This document shows positions 35,402 through 44,157 of a stretch of 64,000 nt of DNA, in pieces. Both the position numbers and the translations under genes were made by a program. Origin of the DNA: REDI01 sp964586865 (GTDB lineage: Bacteria > Myxococcota_A > UBA796 > GCA-2862545); contig CAZPJM010000001.1 of NCBI GenBank assembly GCA_964586865.1, positions 11,378 through 75,377 on the forward strand, written 5' to 3'. Under the pieces are notes generated by a model that worked only from the letters and a program-made list of their open reading frames with translations, was not told where the DNA came from and ran no database searches. Each line of letters opens with the position of its first letter. Positions within the stretch are counted from its first letter, which is position 1.

Positions 35402-36715
35402 GTGAACGTCGTGACCCTCCACCTCCACCACAGCGCGCCCAGCGACGACTTCGGCGTGCTCCGGCGGGCGGCCCCGGCCCTGGATCCGGAGGCCCGGGTG
35501 CTGCTGTGGGATGGCCTGCCCCCCGCCGTGGTGCCCGAGAGCCCCTGGATCGCCGGGGTGGTGCTCCAGGGCGATGTGGACGGCCACCGGGTCTACGCCG
35601 AGCAGGTCCCCCCAGGCCTGCCCCTGGACGAGGTGGACCTTCCGGCCCCGCTGCTGCCCCCGGTGCTGGCCGCCGCGGCGGCCGGCCTGGCCGTGCTGCA
35701 CGATCACGGCCAGGTCCACGGGATGGTCCGCCCCTCGCGGATCTGGCTTGGGGCGGACGGCTCGGTGGTCCTGGTGGGTCGAGGACGGCGCGGCGGAGAG
35801 GGTGCGCTCGACCGGGATGCCCTCTCGGCCCTGGCCGCCCGCCTGGGGGGCGCCCAGGCCCGCCTGGACGGCACCATCGCCCCCGAGGTGGTGGACGGGC
35901 TCGGCGCGGTGGTGGAGGCCGCCCTCCCCGCCCGGCTGGCGGTCCTCGACCAGGTCCACCTGCAGGTCGGACCCAGCCCCGATTCCCTCGACGAGGTGGT
36001 CCCCGACATCGGCCCGGACGTGGAGGGGCGCGGCCTGCTCGACCGGTGGGCCCTCACCACCCACCATGGTCACACCGACGAGCCAGGCACCGGCGAGGCG
36101 ACCGACGCGGGGACCGGCGCCTCCTCGCCCCTGGCCCTGACCCTGTGGACCACCCTGGCCGCGCCGGCCCGGCACCCCGCCCCCCCCGACCGCTTCCGGG
36201 CCGTCGACGGCGAGCCCTCGCGCGGCCTGCGGGCCCTCCTGCTCGAGGAGCCTCCCGACTCCCTGCCCACCCTGCTCGGGGGCGAGGTCGGCGCCTTCCT
36301 CCTGTCCGAGGAGACCGACCCCACCGGGGTCGCCCTGCTGCCGGTGGACTACGCCCTCACCGACCCGGAGGTGACCCCGGCCCTCCACGACGAGGACGGG
36401 GACACGGCCATCTACAACGTCCACGAGGAGCGCCTGCGCGAGGCCCTGCGCAAGGCCGACACCCGCAGCGCCCTGGCCGAGCTGGAGGCCCGGGTCCGCG
36501 CCGCCGAGAAGCGGGCCCGGGAGGCGGACGAGCGCGCCCGCAGCGCCGATCAGCGCGCCCGCCGGGCCGAGGAGGAGCGGCGACGGGCGGCGAGCCAGGT
36601 GGACGCCATCAGCCTCGAGGCGGGCCTGCTCGCGGGCTTCCTACGGGTGGAGGTCTTCGTCGCCCTCGTGGTGGGCGCCCTCGTGGTCTGGCTGCTCTTC
36701 CGGGCCTTCGGCTGA
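35402..36715 (+). CDS. tail-anchored kinase-like (pseudokinase) protein
   Basis: A 437-residue protein with GTG start. Around residues 98-125, AAGLAVLHDHGQVHGMVRP and GSVVLVG follow the catalytic and DFG region of Ser/Thr kinases (xHxxGxxHGxxxPxxI), but the catalytic Asp, Lys and Asn are not kept and no glycine loop is seen, so it is likely inactive. After a variable acidic region there is a highly charged coiled coil (about 340-400, READERARSADQRARRAEEE) and one C-terminal membrane helix (VFVALVVGALVVWLLFRAF), which makes it tail-anchored with the body in the cytosol. It could be a scaffold for a signalling complex. The kinase relationship is inferred from a short motif. Confidence 0.65.
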   Translation: MNVVTLHLHHSAPSDDFGVLRRAAPALDPEARVLLWDGLPPAVVPESPWIAGVVLQGDVDGHRVYAEQVPPGLPLDEVDLPAPLLPPVLAAAAAGLAVLHDHGQVHGMVRPSRIWLGADGSVVLVGRGRRGGEGALDRDALSALAARLGGAQARLDGTIAPEVVDGLGAVVEAALPARLAVLDQVHLQVGPSPDSLDEVVPDIGPDVEGRGLLDRWALTTHHGHTDEPGTGEATDAGTGASSPLALTLWTTLAAPARHPAPPDRFRAVDGEPSRGLRALLLEEPPDSLPTLLGGEVGAFLLSEETDPTGVALLPVDYALTDPEVTPALHDEDGDTAIYNVHEERLREALRKADTRSALAELEARVRAAEKRAREADERARSADQRARRAEEERRRAASQVDAISLEAGLLAGFLRVEVFVALVVGALVVWLLFRAFG

Positions 36716-36720
36716 GCCCC

Positions 36721-37197
36721 TCAGGCCCCATCGCCATCCGGGTCCACGAGACGCGCCACCACGTCGAGGGCCTCGCGCACGTGGCGGGTGGCCTGGAGCT
36801 GGCTGCTGAAGACGTGCCGGACGATGCCGTCCCGGTCGATGACGTAGGTGACCCGACCCGGCAGGAGACCGAGCGTGCGGGGCACCCCCCAGGCCGCGCG
36901 GGCCCGACCGCCCACATCGGCCAGGAGGGTGAAGGGAAGCCGGTGCTGCTCGGCGAACCGGGCCTGGGTGGCGGCATCGTCGGACGAGACGCCCACCACC
37001 ACCGCGCCCGCGTCGGTGAAGGCCTCGTAGGCGTCCCGAAAGGCGCACGACTCGGCGGTGCAGCCCGGGGTGAAGGACTTGGGGTAGAAGAACAGGACCA
37101 CCACGTGCTCACCCCGGTGGTCGGCCAGATCGACGGGCTTGCCGGTGGCGTCCGGCAGGGCGAGGGGCGGGGCGGGCTGGTCGAGGACGGCGGGCAT
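36721..37197 (-). CDS. bcp: thioredoxin-dependent peroxiredoxin, Bcp/PrxQ type
   Basis: A 158-residue atypical 2-Cys peroxiredoxin that reduces hydrogen peroxide and organic hydroperoxides in the cytosol. The active-site motif FFYPKSFTPGCTAESCAF holds the peroxidatic Cys (about residue 45) and, five residues later, the resolving Cys typical of the PrxQ subgroup. A conserved Arg is seen in the AWGVPRTLGLLPGRVTYVID region. The length is normal for the family. It converges with the pseudokinase gene after 5 bases and diverges from the lipoprotein gene at 37333. Confidence 0.93.
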   Translation of the reverse strand: MPAVLDQPAPPLALPDATGKPVDLADHRGEHVVVLFFYPKSFTPGCTAESCAFRDAYEAFTDAGAVVVGVSSDDAATQARFAEQHRLPFTLLADVGGRARAAWGVPRTLGLLPGRVTYVIDRDGIVRHVFSSQLQATRHVREALDVVARLVDPDGDGA

Positions 37198-37332
37198 GGG
37201 ACCTCCACACGCGCCTCGGTGGGACCGGGCGACGGCTGGGGCAAGGGGCGGTGGGCCCGCCGGTGGTGGGCTCCACCGTCGCGGGGGTCCATCGGGGCTC
37301 CGCGGGCGCTACGGTGGCGCCCGGAGGTGCGG

Positions 37333-37932
37333 ATGCGCGCGTGGAATCAGGGCGTCGGACGGACGGTGATGGTCGCGGCGGTCACGGTCGGGCTGGCCTG
37401 CAGCGGGGGGGCGGCCACCGGAGCCACGCCGGGCGGAGGCGGCGGCTCGGCCGACAACCCCTTCGTCGCCCAGCACCGGGAGCAGGGGGGGACGCCGGAG
37501 GGCGCCCTGGCGGTGTGGCTGCGCGCCGCCATCGCCGCCGGTCAGGACGACGCCGCCACCCGGGCCGCCGGGGAGGAGGCCCTGGGACGGCTGACGGTGG
37601 AGTTCCGTACGGGGCCGGACTGGACCACCCGACCCTCCGCACGGACCTTCCGGGAGCGGCTCCGGAGCCACCCCCACATCTTCCGCAGCTACTTCACGGG
37701 GGCGACCCCGGAGAACGGCTACCGGGCCGAGGACGGCGCCGCGTTGAACGTGGCCGGCACCCGGCAGGAGGGCGACGGCGTGGTCCGCGTGAACCTGGTG
37801 AGCAGCGGGGCCGACAGCCCCCGGGGGGTGACCCTCGAGCCCCACAAGCAGGACGGCCGGTACTACGTCCATCGATTCAGCAACGTCTACGTGGACATCC
37901 GCAAGCCGGTCGACCCCGACGCCGAGTTCTGA
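37333..37932 (+). CDS. lipoprotein of unknown function
   Basis: A 199-residue protein. The ATG at 37333 has GGAGG 6 bases upstream. A lipoprotein signal (MRAWNQGVGRTVMVAAVTVGLAC) leads to a glycine-rich linker and a soluble alpha/beta domain (ARTFRERLRSHPHIFRSYF, then VNLVSSGADSPRGVTLEPHKQDGRYYVHRFSNVYVDIR). The final part looks like a small beta domain, but I recognise no family. It lies 60 bases before tgt on the same strand. Confidence 0.7.
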   Translation: MRAWNQGVGRTVMVAAVTVGLACSGGAATGATPGGGGGSADNPFVAQHREQGGTPEGALAVWLRAAIAAGQDDAATRAAGEEALGRLTVEFRTGPDWTTRPSARTFRERLRSHPHIFRSYFTGATPENGYRAEDGAALNVAGTRQEGDGVVRVNLVSSGADSPRGVTLEPHKQDGRYYVHRFSNVYVDIRKPVDPDAEF

Positions 37933-37992
37933 GGCCCGTCGCCACGCGGGAGGCGGGAGGCGACCCGGGCCGCCGTCGGGTAGAGGCGGGCC

Positions 37993-39198
37993 ATGCGCCC
38001 CATCGCCTTCTCCATCGAGGCCACCCACGATCAGGCCCGGGCCGGCACCCTCACGCTGGCCCGGGGCACCGTGAAGACGCCCGTGTACATGCCCGTGGGC
38101 ACCCAGGGGGCCATCCGCGCCCTGCCGCCCCACATGGTCCCCGACACGGGCAGCCAGATCATCCTGGCCAACACCTACCACCTCTCCCAGCGACCCGGGG
38201 CCGATCTGGTCGCCAAGCACGGCGGCCTCCACGACTTCATGAAGGTGGATCTCCCCATCCTCACCGACTCGGGCGGCTTCCAGGTCTACAGCCTCGAGCC
38301 CGACGTCACCGAGGACGGCGTCACCTTCCGCTACGAGGTCGACGGCCGGAAGACGGTGCTGACGCCCGAGATCAGCATGGACCTCCAGATGAAGCTCGGC
38401 GCCGACATCGCCATGTGCTTCGACGAGTGCCTGCCGTTCGGCGTGGCCAAGGCCTACGCCGTCGAGAGCCTGGCCCGGACCCACCGCTGGGAGGCCCGGT
38501 GCCGTGACCACCACACCCGGCCCGACCAGTCCCTGTTCGGCATCGTGCAGGGCGGCTTCTGGGACGACCTCCGGCGGGAGTCGGCCTACGCGGTCCGCGA
38601 GATCGGCTTCGACGGCTACGCCATCGGCGGCCTCTCCGTCGGCGAGGGCCCCGACGTCATGAAGGAGGTGCTCGACATGACCACCCCCCACATGGCCGAG
38701 GACAGCCCCCGCTACCTGATGGGCGTGGGCCGTCCCCAGGACCTGGTCGAGGGCGTGGCCCGCGGCGTGGACATGTTCGACTGCGTCATCCAGACCCGTC
38801 ACGCCCGCTCCGGGCTCCTCTACACCACGGTGGGGCGACTCCGGGTCACGGACAAGCGGTACCGGACCGACATGTACCCCATCGACACCTCGTGTGAATG
38901 CTACACGTGTCGGAACTTCACCCGGGCCTATGTCCACCATCTCTTCCGGGTGGGCGAGATCCTGGGCACCACCCTGGCCACGATCCACAACCTGCATTGG
39001 TTCGCCGCCTTCATGGCCCGGATGCGTCAGTCCATCATCGACGGCACCTTCGAGGACTTCCGCCGCGAGGTCCACCAGGCCTACCCCGAGTCCAAGGGCG
39101 AGGACGTGGCCGGCCAGCACGAGGTCACCGGGGGCAAGCGCGCTGCCCGCCGCAAGAAGCGGGGACGGGGCGGGCGCCGACGGAATCGGACGGACTGA
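37993..39198 (+). CDS. tgt: queuine tRNA-ribosyltransferase (tRNA-guanine transglycosylase)
   Basis: A 401-residue enzyme that exchanges the wobble guanine of GUN-anticodon tRNAs for a queuosine precursor. Visible landmarks are the base-recognition Asp in ILTDSGGFQVYSL (about 90), GGLSVGEG, the nucleophilic Asp in GVDMFDCVIQTR (about 263), and a zinc site CECYTC plus a downstream His (about 301-306 and 332). The last ~20 residues are unusually basic (KRAARRKKRGRGGRRRNRTD), an extension beyond the normal end that may help tRNA binding. No queuosine biosynthesis genes are adjacent. Confidence 0.95.
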   Translation: MRPIAFSIEATHDQARAGTLTLARGTVKTPVYMPVGTQGAIRALPPHMVPDTGSQIILANTYHLSQRPGADLVAKHGGLHDFMKVDLPILTDSGGFQVYSLEPDVTEDGVTFRYEVDGRKTVLTPEISMDLQMKLGADIAMCFDECLPFGVAKAYAVESLARTHRWEARCRDHHTRPDQSLFGIVQGGFWDDLRRESAYAVREIGFDGYAIGGLSVGEGPDVMKEVLDMTTPHMAEDSPRYLMGVGRPQDLVEGVARGVDMFDCVIQTRHARSGLLYTTVGRLRVTDKRYRTDMYPIDTSCECYTCRNFTRAYVHHLFRVGEILGTTLATIHNLHWFAAFMARMRQSIIDGTFEDFRREVHQAYPESKGEDVAGQHEVTGGKRAARRKKRGRGGRRRNRTD

Positions 39199-39242
39199 GG
39201 GTCTCCCTCGGGGAGCCGGTCCGGGCCCCGGGGTGACGGCGC

Positions 39243-41204
39243 TCAGGGCCAGCAGACCCCGTACCAGCGCTCCCCGGAGAGGGGCACGTCGAAGCAGGCG
39301 CCGTCCGCCCCGCAGGTGCCGGCCTCACACGGGGTGCGGCAGGCCGCAAAGCCGGTCCACCCCAGGGCCGGGTCCGGGGGATGCCAGGTGCAGACCAGCC
39401 CCTGGCGGCAGCCCTCGACGCGGGCGTCGGTGAAGCCGCAGGCCTCCCAGAGCCCCGCCGGGCCCGAGGGCACGCAGGCGGTGGTGTCCCCATCCAGGGG
39501 GATGCAGTTCTCGCCGTAGACGTCGGGCCCGCAGCTACCCGCCGGGTCCAGGAGGTCGCAGGTCCGCACCGCGTGGCAGGCCCCCGCCCCGTCGGCCGAG
39601 CGCCCACAGGTGGCGTCGGGGCCGCATCCATCATCGAGCGCCCCGGGCTCGGGGCAGGCCGGCTGGCAGGTGTGGGTGCGGCCGTCGCACCGCCCCTCGG
39701 CGCAGTGCCCATCGTCGACGCAGAAGCCCCCGAGGGGCACGGTCGCCCGCGGGACCAGCCGACGCCCGGGGTCGGCGAGGGCCGTCCGATCCAGCGGCCG
39801 CCCCGCTGCCACCACCCAGGCCGGGTCCCGGAGCCGGTCCAGGTCCTGGCGCGGATCCCCGTCCACGACCACCAGATCGGCCCGGAGCCCCGCCCGGATC
39901 CGGCCCCGATCCGCGAGGCCGAGCGCCGCCGCGGCCCCGGCGGTGGCGCCTGTCAGGGCCTCCTCGGGGCGCCACCCGAGGCCGACCAGGGCGTCCAGCT
40001 CGTCGTGGAGTCCCACCCCGTGTGGGACGAAGAAGTAGCCGGCGTCCGAGCCCGGGATGACCACCTCGGGGCCCAGCGCCCGGACGCTGGCGGCGGCGTG
40101 CCGGCTCCAGCCGCGAGAGGCGTCGACGAAGCCCGGCAGCAGGCGGCCCTCGGGATCGTCGGCCACCCGGCGCCAGCTCGCCAGCACCGGGTCCGGTACC
40201 CGCCCCTCCAGGGCCGCCAGCCCGGCGGTCCCCTCCACCACCTCCACCGTCGCCCGGAAGGCCGAGAGGGTGGAGTGGACGGCGACGGCCTCGGCGCGGA
40301 TCCGCGCCGCCCCGGCCTCCGAGAGGGGGCCGCCGAAGACCGGGTGGGCCAGATGCCGGGCCCCGGCGTCGAGGGCGTCCAGCGCATCCCGCTCGGTGTC
40401 GGTGTGGACGTAGACCCGGTCGGGCCCGGCGGTGGCGACCACCTGGCGCAGCTCCGCGACGGGGAGCCGGTCGGTGGGCCAGGGCGAGTGGGCGGCGTCG
40501 GTGAGCACCGCTTTCACCCCGTCGAAGCCCCGGTCCAGGAAGCGGGTGGCGTGCGCCGCACCATCTCCGGGCCGCTCCACCAGGGCGCACCGGGACGGCT
40601 CGTGGAGGCGCTCGCAGGGATGCCCTCCGGGGACGGTGATCATGGGGGAATAGACGCGCACGTCCGGGCCCCGCCAGTCCCCCTGCCGCGCCAGGGCGGA
40701 GAGGCCGTGGGCCGTCGCGGGGGCCCCCGCATCGACCACGGTGGTGACGCCGTGCCGGAGCCAGGCCCGCAGGTGGTCGGCCAGGAAGCTGCCCACCTCG
40801 TCGGTGGTCCCGGCGAGGAAGAGGTGGACGTGCGGATCGATGAGGCCCGGCACCACCCACCGGCCCTGGACCGGCAGCGTCCGGACCCCCCGCGGCGCCC
40901 GGACCCGTGCCGGCAGGACCGCGTGGATGCGGTCGCCCGACAGCACCAGGGTGGCCCGACGGGCGCCGTCCTCGTCCCACACCCACACATCGGGGAGCAC
41001 CACCGCATCGGCGGGCCAGCCCAGCGCCTCCGGCCCCGGGGCACCCTCCCACGCCGCCCGGGTGTCCCGGAACGGCGCCTCCCCGGTGTCCGAGTCGGTG
41101 TCGCCTCCCGTCTCCGAGACCCGATCGGGCGGCTCACCCCCATCGTCGGGGAGGGAGGGGCCGCACGCCCCCGCCATCACCAGCACCAGTCCAGCGCGTC
41201 GCAC
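39243..41204 (-). CDS. amidohydrolase-family lipoprotein with Cys-rich C-terminal region
   Basis: A 653-residue protein. I chose the GTG at 41204 because it gives a lipoprotein signal (MRRAGLVLVMAGAC); the longer frame from 41276 starts with unlikely sequence. An Asp/Thr linker precedes an amidohydrolase (imidazolonepropionase-like, Amidohydro_1) domain with the metal-binding DPHVHLF (about residue 124), VYVHTDT, ARHLAHPV and VIPGSDAG. From about residue 490 the protein carries ~160 residues with some 20 cysteines (CVDDGHCAEGRCDGRTHTCQ), a disulfide-rich module typical of myxobacterial surface proteins. The substrate is unknown, and the Cys-rich part suggests an extracytoplasmic location. Confidence 0.85.
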   Translation of the reverse strand: MRRAGLVLVMAGACGPSLPDDGGEPPDRVSETGGDTDSDTGEAPFRDTRAAWEGAPGPEALGWPADAVVLPDVWVWDEDGARRATLVLSGDRIHAVLPARVRAPRGVRTLPVQGRWVVPGLIDPHVHLFLAGTTDEVGSFLADHLRAWLRHGVTTVVDAGAPATAHGLSALARQGDWRGPDVRVYSPMITVPGGHPCERLHEPSRCALVERPGDGAAHATRFLDRGFDGVKAVLTDAAHSPWPTDRLPVAELRQVVATAGPDRVYVHTDTERDALDALDAGARHLAHPVFGGPLSEAGAARIRAEAVAVHSTLSAFRATVEVVEGTAGLAALEGRVPDPVLASWRRVADDPEGRLLPGFVDASRGWSRHAAASVRALGPEVVIPGSDAGYFFVPHGVGLHDELDALVGLGWRPEEALTGATAGAAAALGLADRGRIRAGLRADLVVVDGDPRQDLDRLRDPAWVVAAGRPLDRTALADPGRRLVPRATVPLGGFCVDDGHCAEGRCDGRTHTCQPACPEPGALDDGCGPDATCGRSADGAGACHAVRTCDLLDPAGSCGPDVYGENCIPLDGDTTACVPSGPAGLWEACGFTDARVEGCRQGLVCTWHPPDPALGWTGFAACRTPCEAGTCGADGACFDVPLSGERWYGVCWP

Positions 41205-41311
41205 CGCGCCAGGGTGCCACGCCCCCCTCGACCCCGTCGACCCGTTTCGCCAACCGCACCCGGGTCGAATGTCCAACCCCCACGCCGCGTCTCTGTTCCC
41301 TGGAGGCCCTC

Positions 41312-42481
41312 ATGCCCCGCCTCGCCTTGCTCCTCCCGACCCTCCTCGCCGGCTGCCTGGTGCTGCCCGAGCCCCACCGGGAGCCGCTCGAGCGGGACCC
41401 GGCCTGCGACGTGGATCGGGACGGCGTGCCCGGGCCCGACTGCGGGGGCCCCGACTGCGACGACCTGGATCCCACCATCCGGCCCGGCGCCGCCGAGGTC
41501 TTCGGCGATGACCTCGACCAGGACTGCGACGGCTCCCTGGATGCCCACCGCGATCAGCTCGATGCCCCCGCCCGCACCGTCTTCCTGGACGGGAGCTGGT
41601 CGCGGGACCTCCGCCAGCTCGGCGGTCCGGTCCAGACCTCCACCGGGCGCCTCCTGGGGTGGGAGCTCACCCTGGCCCCCACCTTCGGGGGCGGGGTCGA
41701 GGTCAAGACCCGCACCGACTACGGCGAGGCGCCGGAGGATCTGGCCGCCATCCGGATCCTCGACGAGGCCGGGGCCCTGGACCTGGTCCACGCCGACGGG
41801 ACCCTGTCGGCCTACCGCCCGGACCCGCCGACAGCCCGGGCCGCCTGGACCACCGAGCTGCTCACCGAGGGCCCCCTGGATGCGGCCGCCGATCCGGACG
41901 GGCTGTGGGTGGTGACCTGCGACGGCGCCACCGTCGAGGTGATCCGTCGGCATCCCGACGGCGCCGTGGATGGCTGGACCCTGGAGCGGCCGGCCCACAC
42001 CTGCGCCCTGCTGGGGGGCCCCGGCGACCCCCAGGTGCTCCTCATCGGCGAGGCCCTCCCCCTCGAGCGGTGGGTGCTGGATCCCGACACCGGCTTCGGC
42101 GACCGCCTCACCCTCGCCGAGCGGGCCGACCTGACCGAGGTGCGCACCGACAGCGGCCCGGTGGGCGCCGCCCTGGCCCTCTTCGACGAGGGAGAGATCC
42201 TGGTCTTCGACCGCGGCGGCGAGGGCGCCATCCTCGGCGACGGTGCCGCCACCGACCGGTTCGACGTGGCCGTGGACGAGACCGGCGAGGTGCTGGTGTC
42301 CTGGCTCGACGAGGCGGGGACCCTGTGGGCGGCGGTGGGCCCGCTGCCGGGCCCCATCGAGGCGGTGGCCCTGGCCGACGACCTGGACGCGGACGCCATC
42401 TACGCCCGCCTCACCGCCGACGAGCTGGCCATCGCCGTCCTGGGGGGCCCGCGCCTGAGCCTGTTCCGCGCCCTCCGCTGA
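41312..42481 (+). CDS. MopE-motif lipoprotein with beta-propeller-like body
   Basis: A 389-residue lipoprotein. The ATG at 41312 follows GGAGG and gives MPRLALLLPTLLAGC with lipobox LLAGC. Right after it is an Asp-rich MopE-type motif (DCDDLDPTIRPGAAEVFGDD, about residues 49-68), likely binding calcium or another metal. The remainder is made of repeating four-strand blocks (DLVHADGTLSAY, GLWVVTCDGATVEVIRR, ILVFDRGGEGAIL) suggestive of a beta-propeller, with no catalytic residues recognised. Divergent from the amidohydrolase lipoprotein across 107 bases. Confidence 0.78.
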   Translation: MPRLALLLPTLLAGCLVLPEPHREPLERDPACDVDRDGVPGPDCGGPDCDDLDPTIRPGAAEVFGDDLDQDCDGSLDAHRDQLDAPARTVFLDGSWSRDLRQLGGPVQTSTGRLLGWELTLAPTFGGGVEVKTRTDYGEAPEDLAAIRILDEAGALDLVHADGTLSAYRPDPPTARAAWTTELLTEGPLDAAADPDGLWVVTCDGATVEVIRRHPDGAVDGWTLERPAHTCALLGGPGDPQVLLIGEALPLERWVLDPDTGFGDRLTLAERADLTEVRTDSGPVGAALALFDEGEILVFDRGGEGAILGDGAATDRFDVAVDETGEVLVSWLDEAGTLWAAVGPLPGPIEAVALADDLDADAIYARLTADELAIAVLGGPRLSLFRALR

Positions 42482-42581
42482 CGCCGGGAGGACCGGGCCC
42501 CCGCCGGGTTCCGCCACGAATCGGGCGCGGCCCTTGTGCCGGTGACCGGCCGGGGATACGGCCCGCCGCCGGAGGTATCGC

Positions 42582-42800
42582 TTGGCATCGGATGACCTGA
42601 TCGAGATCGAGGGCGTGGTGAAGGAGGTCTTCCCCGGGGGCAACTTCCTCGTGGAGACCGAGGCCGGCACCGATGTGCAGGCCCACCTCGCCGGCAAGCT
42701 GCGGCGCTTCCACATCCGCGTCGTCCTGGGCGACCGCGTGACCGTGGCCGTCTCGCCCTACGACCTGTCCAAGGGCCGGATCGTCTTCCGGCACAAGTAG
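42582..42800 (+). CDS. infA: translation initiation factor IF-1
   Basis: A 72-residue OB-fold protein, the standard IF-1 length. It binds the ribosomal A site during initiation with IF-2 and IF-3. The core reads EIEGVVKEVFPGGNFLVE, LAGKLRRFHIRVVLGDRV and YDLSKGRIVFRHK. The start is a TTG at 42582 with GGAGGT 5 bases upstream. It stands alone rather than in a ribosomal-protein operon, followed 8 bases later by an EEP-family gene on the same strand. Confidence 0.95.
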   Translation: MASDDLIEIEGVVKEVFPGGNFLVETEAGTDVQAHLAGKLRRFHIRVVLGDRVTVAVSPYDLSKGRIVFRHK

Positions 42801-42808
42801 CGGCACCG

Positions 42809-44101
42809 GTGCGGAGCACCCGCCGACTGGCCGCCGTGGCCCTGCTGTTGGGGCTCGGCGGCTGTCGCGCGTCCTGGCCCGGGGACCTGGGCGCCCTGCC
42901 CGCCGATCAGGCCCGGGTGTCCGAGAGCGAGGACCTGGCCTGGCTCGAGCCCGCCCTCGAGGCCCAGGATGGGCTGACCGTCGCCGAGCTGGTGCGGGGC
43001 CGGAAGGTGCGCTGGGTCGCCCCGCCCGATCCCCAGCCCCGCTTCGAGGCTGCGGTGCAGGCCCACCAGGCCCTGCCCCCCCTCGACGACCCGGTCCGTC
43101 TCGAGATCCTCACCTACAACGTGGCGCTCCTCGACCGGCCCTACGCCGGCACCCGGGTGACGAGCCCCTACATCGCCGAGCGCCGTCCCTGGCTCCTCGA
43201 CCACGTCTTCGAGACCGGTGCCGACATCGTCCTCCTCCAGGAGGTCTGGGAGTGGGAGGACGCCGAGGCCTTCGGCGCCGCCGCCGAGGCCCGGGGCTTC
43301 GCCTGGACCGCGGGCACCCCCGAGCGCCACGGCGAGCACGGCCTCTTCCTGGCGGTGCGGGCCGATCGGATCGCCGAGGGCACCGTCCCCACCGCCACCG
43401 AGACCCGCTTCGAGGCCCAGCGCACCCTGGAGTGGTGGCCCGGGCCGGGGGTCCGGCGCGGCTGGCTCGCCTTCACCTTCGAGCTCGCCAGCACCGACCG
43501 CACCATCCACGTCCTGGACGTCCACGCCACCAGCTTCCCCCGCTTCGCCCGGGTGCGTGACCTGCAGGCCCGCCAGGTCGGCCTGGCCCTCGAGGCCCTC
43601 CCCGACCCCGACATCGTCCTCCTGGGCGGCGACCTCAACGCGGGCCCCTACTACGACCGCGACACCTGGACCCTGCCCGGGGGCCGCGCCATCGACGGCT
43701 GGTGGCGGAACGCCCTCGCGTGGGGCCTGTGGCAGCACTACGGCGACCTGACCGACCTGGTCATGCTGGCGGGCATGGCCGACGATGTGGAGGTCGGCCG
43801 CACCGTGCCCGACCTGGTCGACGCCGACCCGAGCATCCCCTTCGGCGACGAGGGCTACTGCCAGGACCACCTGCCCCACCGCGTCACCGGCACCGACTGC
43901 AACCACCTCTACTTCCTGCAGTACGGGGGCACCGAGTTCCCGGCGCGCCTGGACCATCTCATGCTCCGCGACCGGGCGGGGGCCGTCCGCGTCCGCGAGG
44001 CCGGGCTGGTGTTCACCGACCGCCTGGACCTGGGCGCGGACGAGCCCATCGAGCCCTCGGACCACTACGGGGTCCGGGCCGTCCTCGACATCGCCCGGTA
44101 G
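42809..44101 (+). CDS. endonuclease/exonuclease/phosphatase-family lipoprotein (sphingomyelinase-like)
   Basis: A 430-residue protein. The GTG at 42809 gives a lipoprotein signal (MRSTRRLAAVALLLGLGGC). The EEP domain (about residues 95-428) shows ILTYNVALL, the metal-binding Glu in DIVLLQEVWE, VLDVHATSF, LLGGDLNAGPY and a final SDHYGVRAVL with the catalytic Asp-His. Together with the exported location this fits a neutral sphingomyelinase/phospholipase C-like phosphodiesterase better than a nuclease, but the substrate is not proven. It immediately follows infA and may be read from the same promoter. Confidence 0.85.
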   Translation: MRSTRRLAAVALLLGLGGCRASWPGDLGALPADQARVSESEDLAWLEPALEAQDGLTVAELVRGRKVRWVAPPDPQPRFEAAVQAHQALPPLDDPVRLEILTYNVALLDRPYAGTRVTSPYIAERRPWLLDHVFETGADIVLLQEVWEWEDAEAFGAAAEARGFAWTAGTPERHGEHGLFLAVRADRIAEGTVPTATETRFEAQRTLEWWPGPGVRRGWLAFTFELASTDRTIHVLDVHATSFPRFARVRDLQARQVGLALEALPDPDIVLLGGDLNAGPYYDRDTWTLPGGRAIDGWWRNALAWGLWQHYGDLTDLVMLAGMADDVEVGRTVPDLVDADPSIPFGDEGYCQDHLPHRVTGTDCNHLYFLQYGGTEFPARLDHLMLRDRAGAVRVREAGLVFTDRLDLGADEPIEPSDHYGVRAVLDIAR

Positions 44102-44157
44102 GAGCCCCCACCCCGGGCACGACCCGGCCGGGCGACGGGAGTTCGCGTCACAGCTGG

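Noticed and set aside
42534..42562. TTGTGC-N17-TACGGC as an infA promoter
   Set aside because: The -10 box matches poorly, and in this GC-rich DNA such pairs occur by chance.
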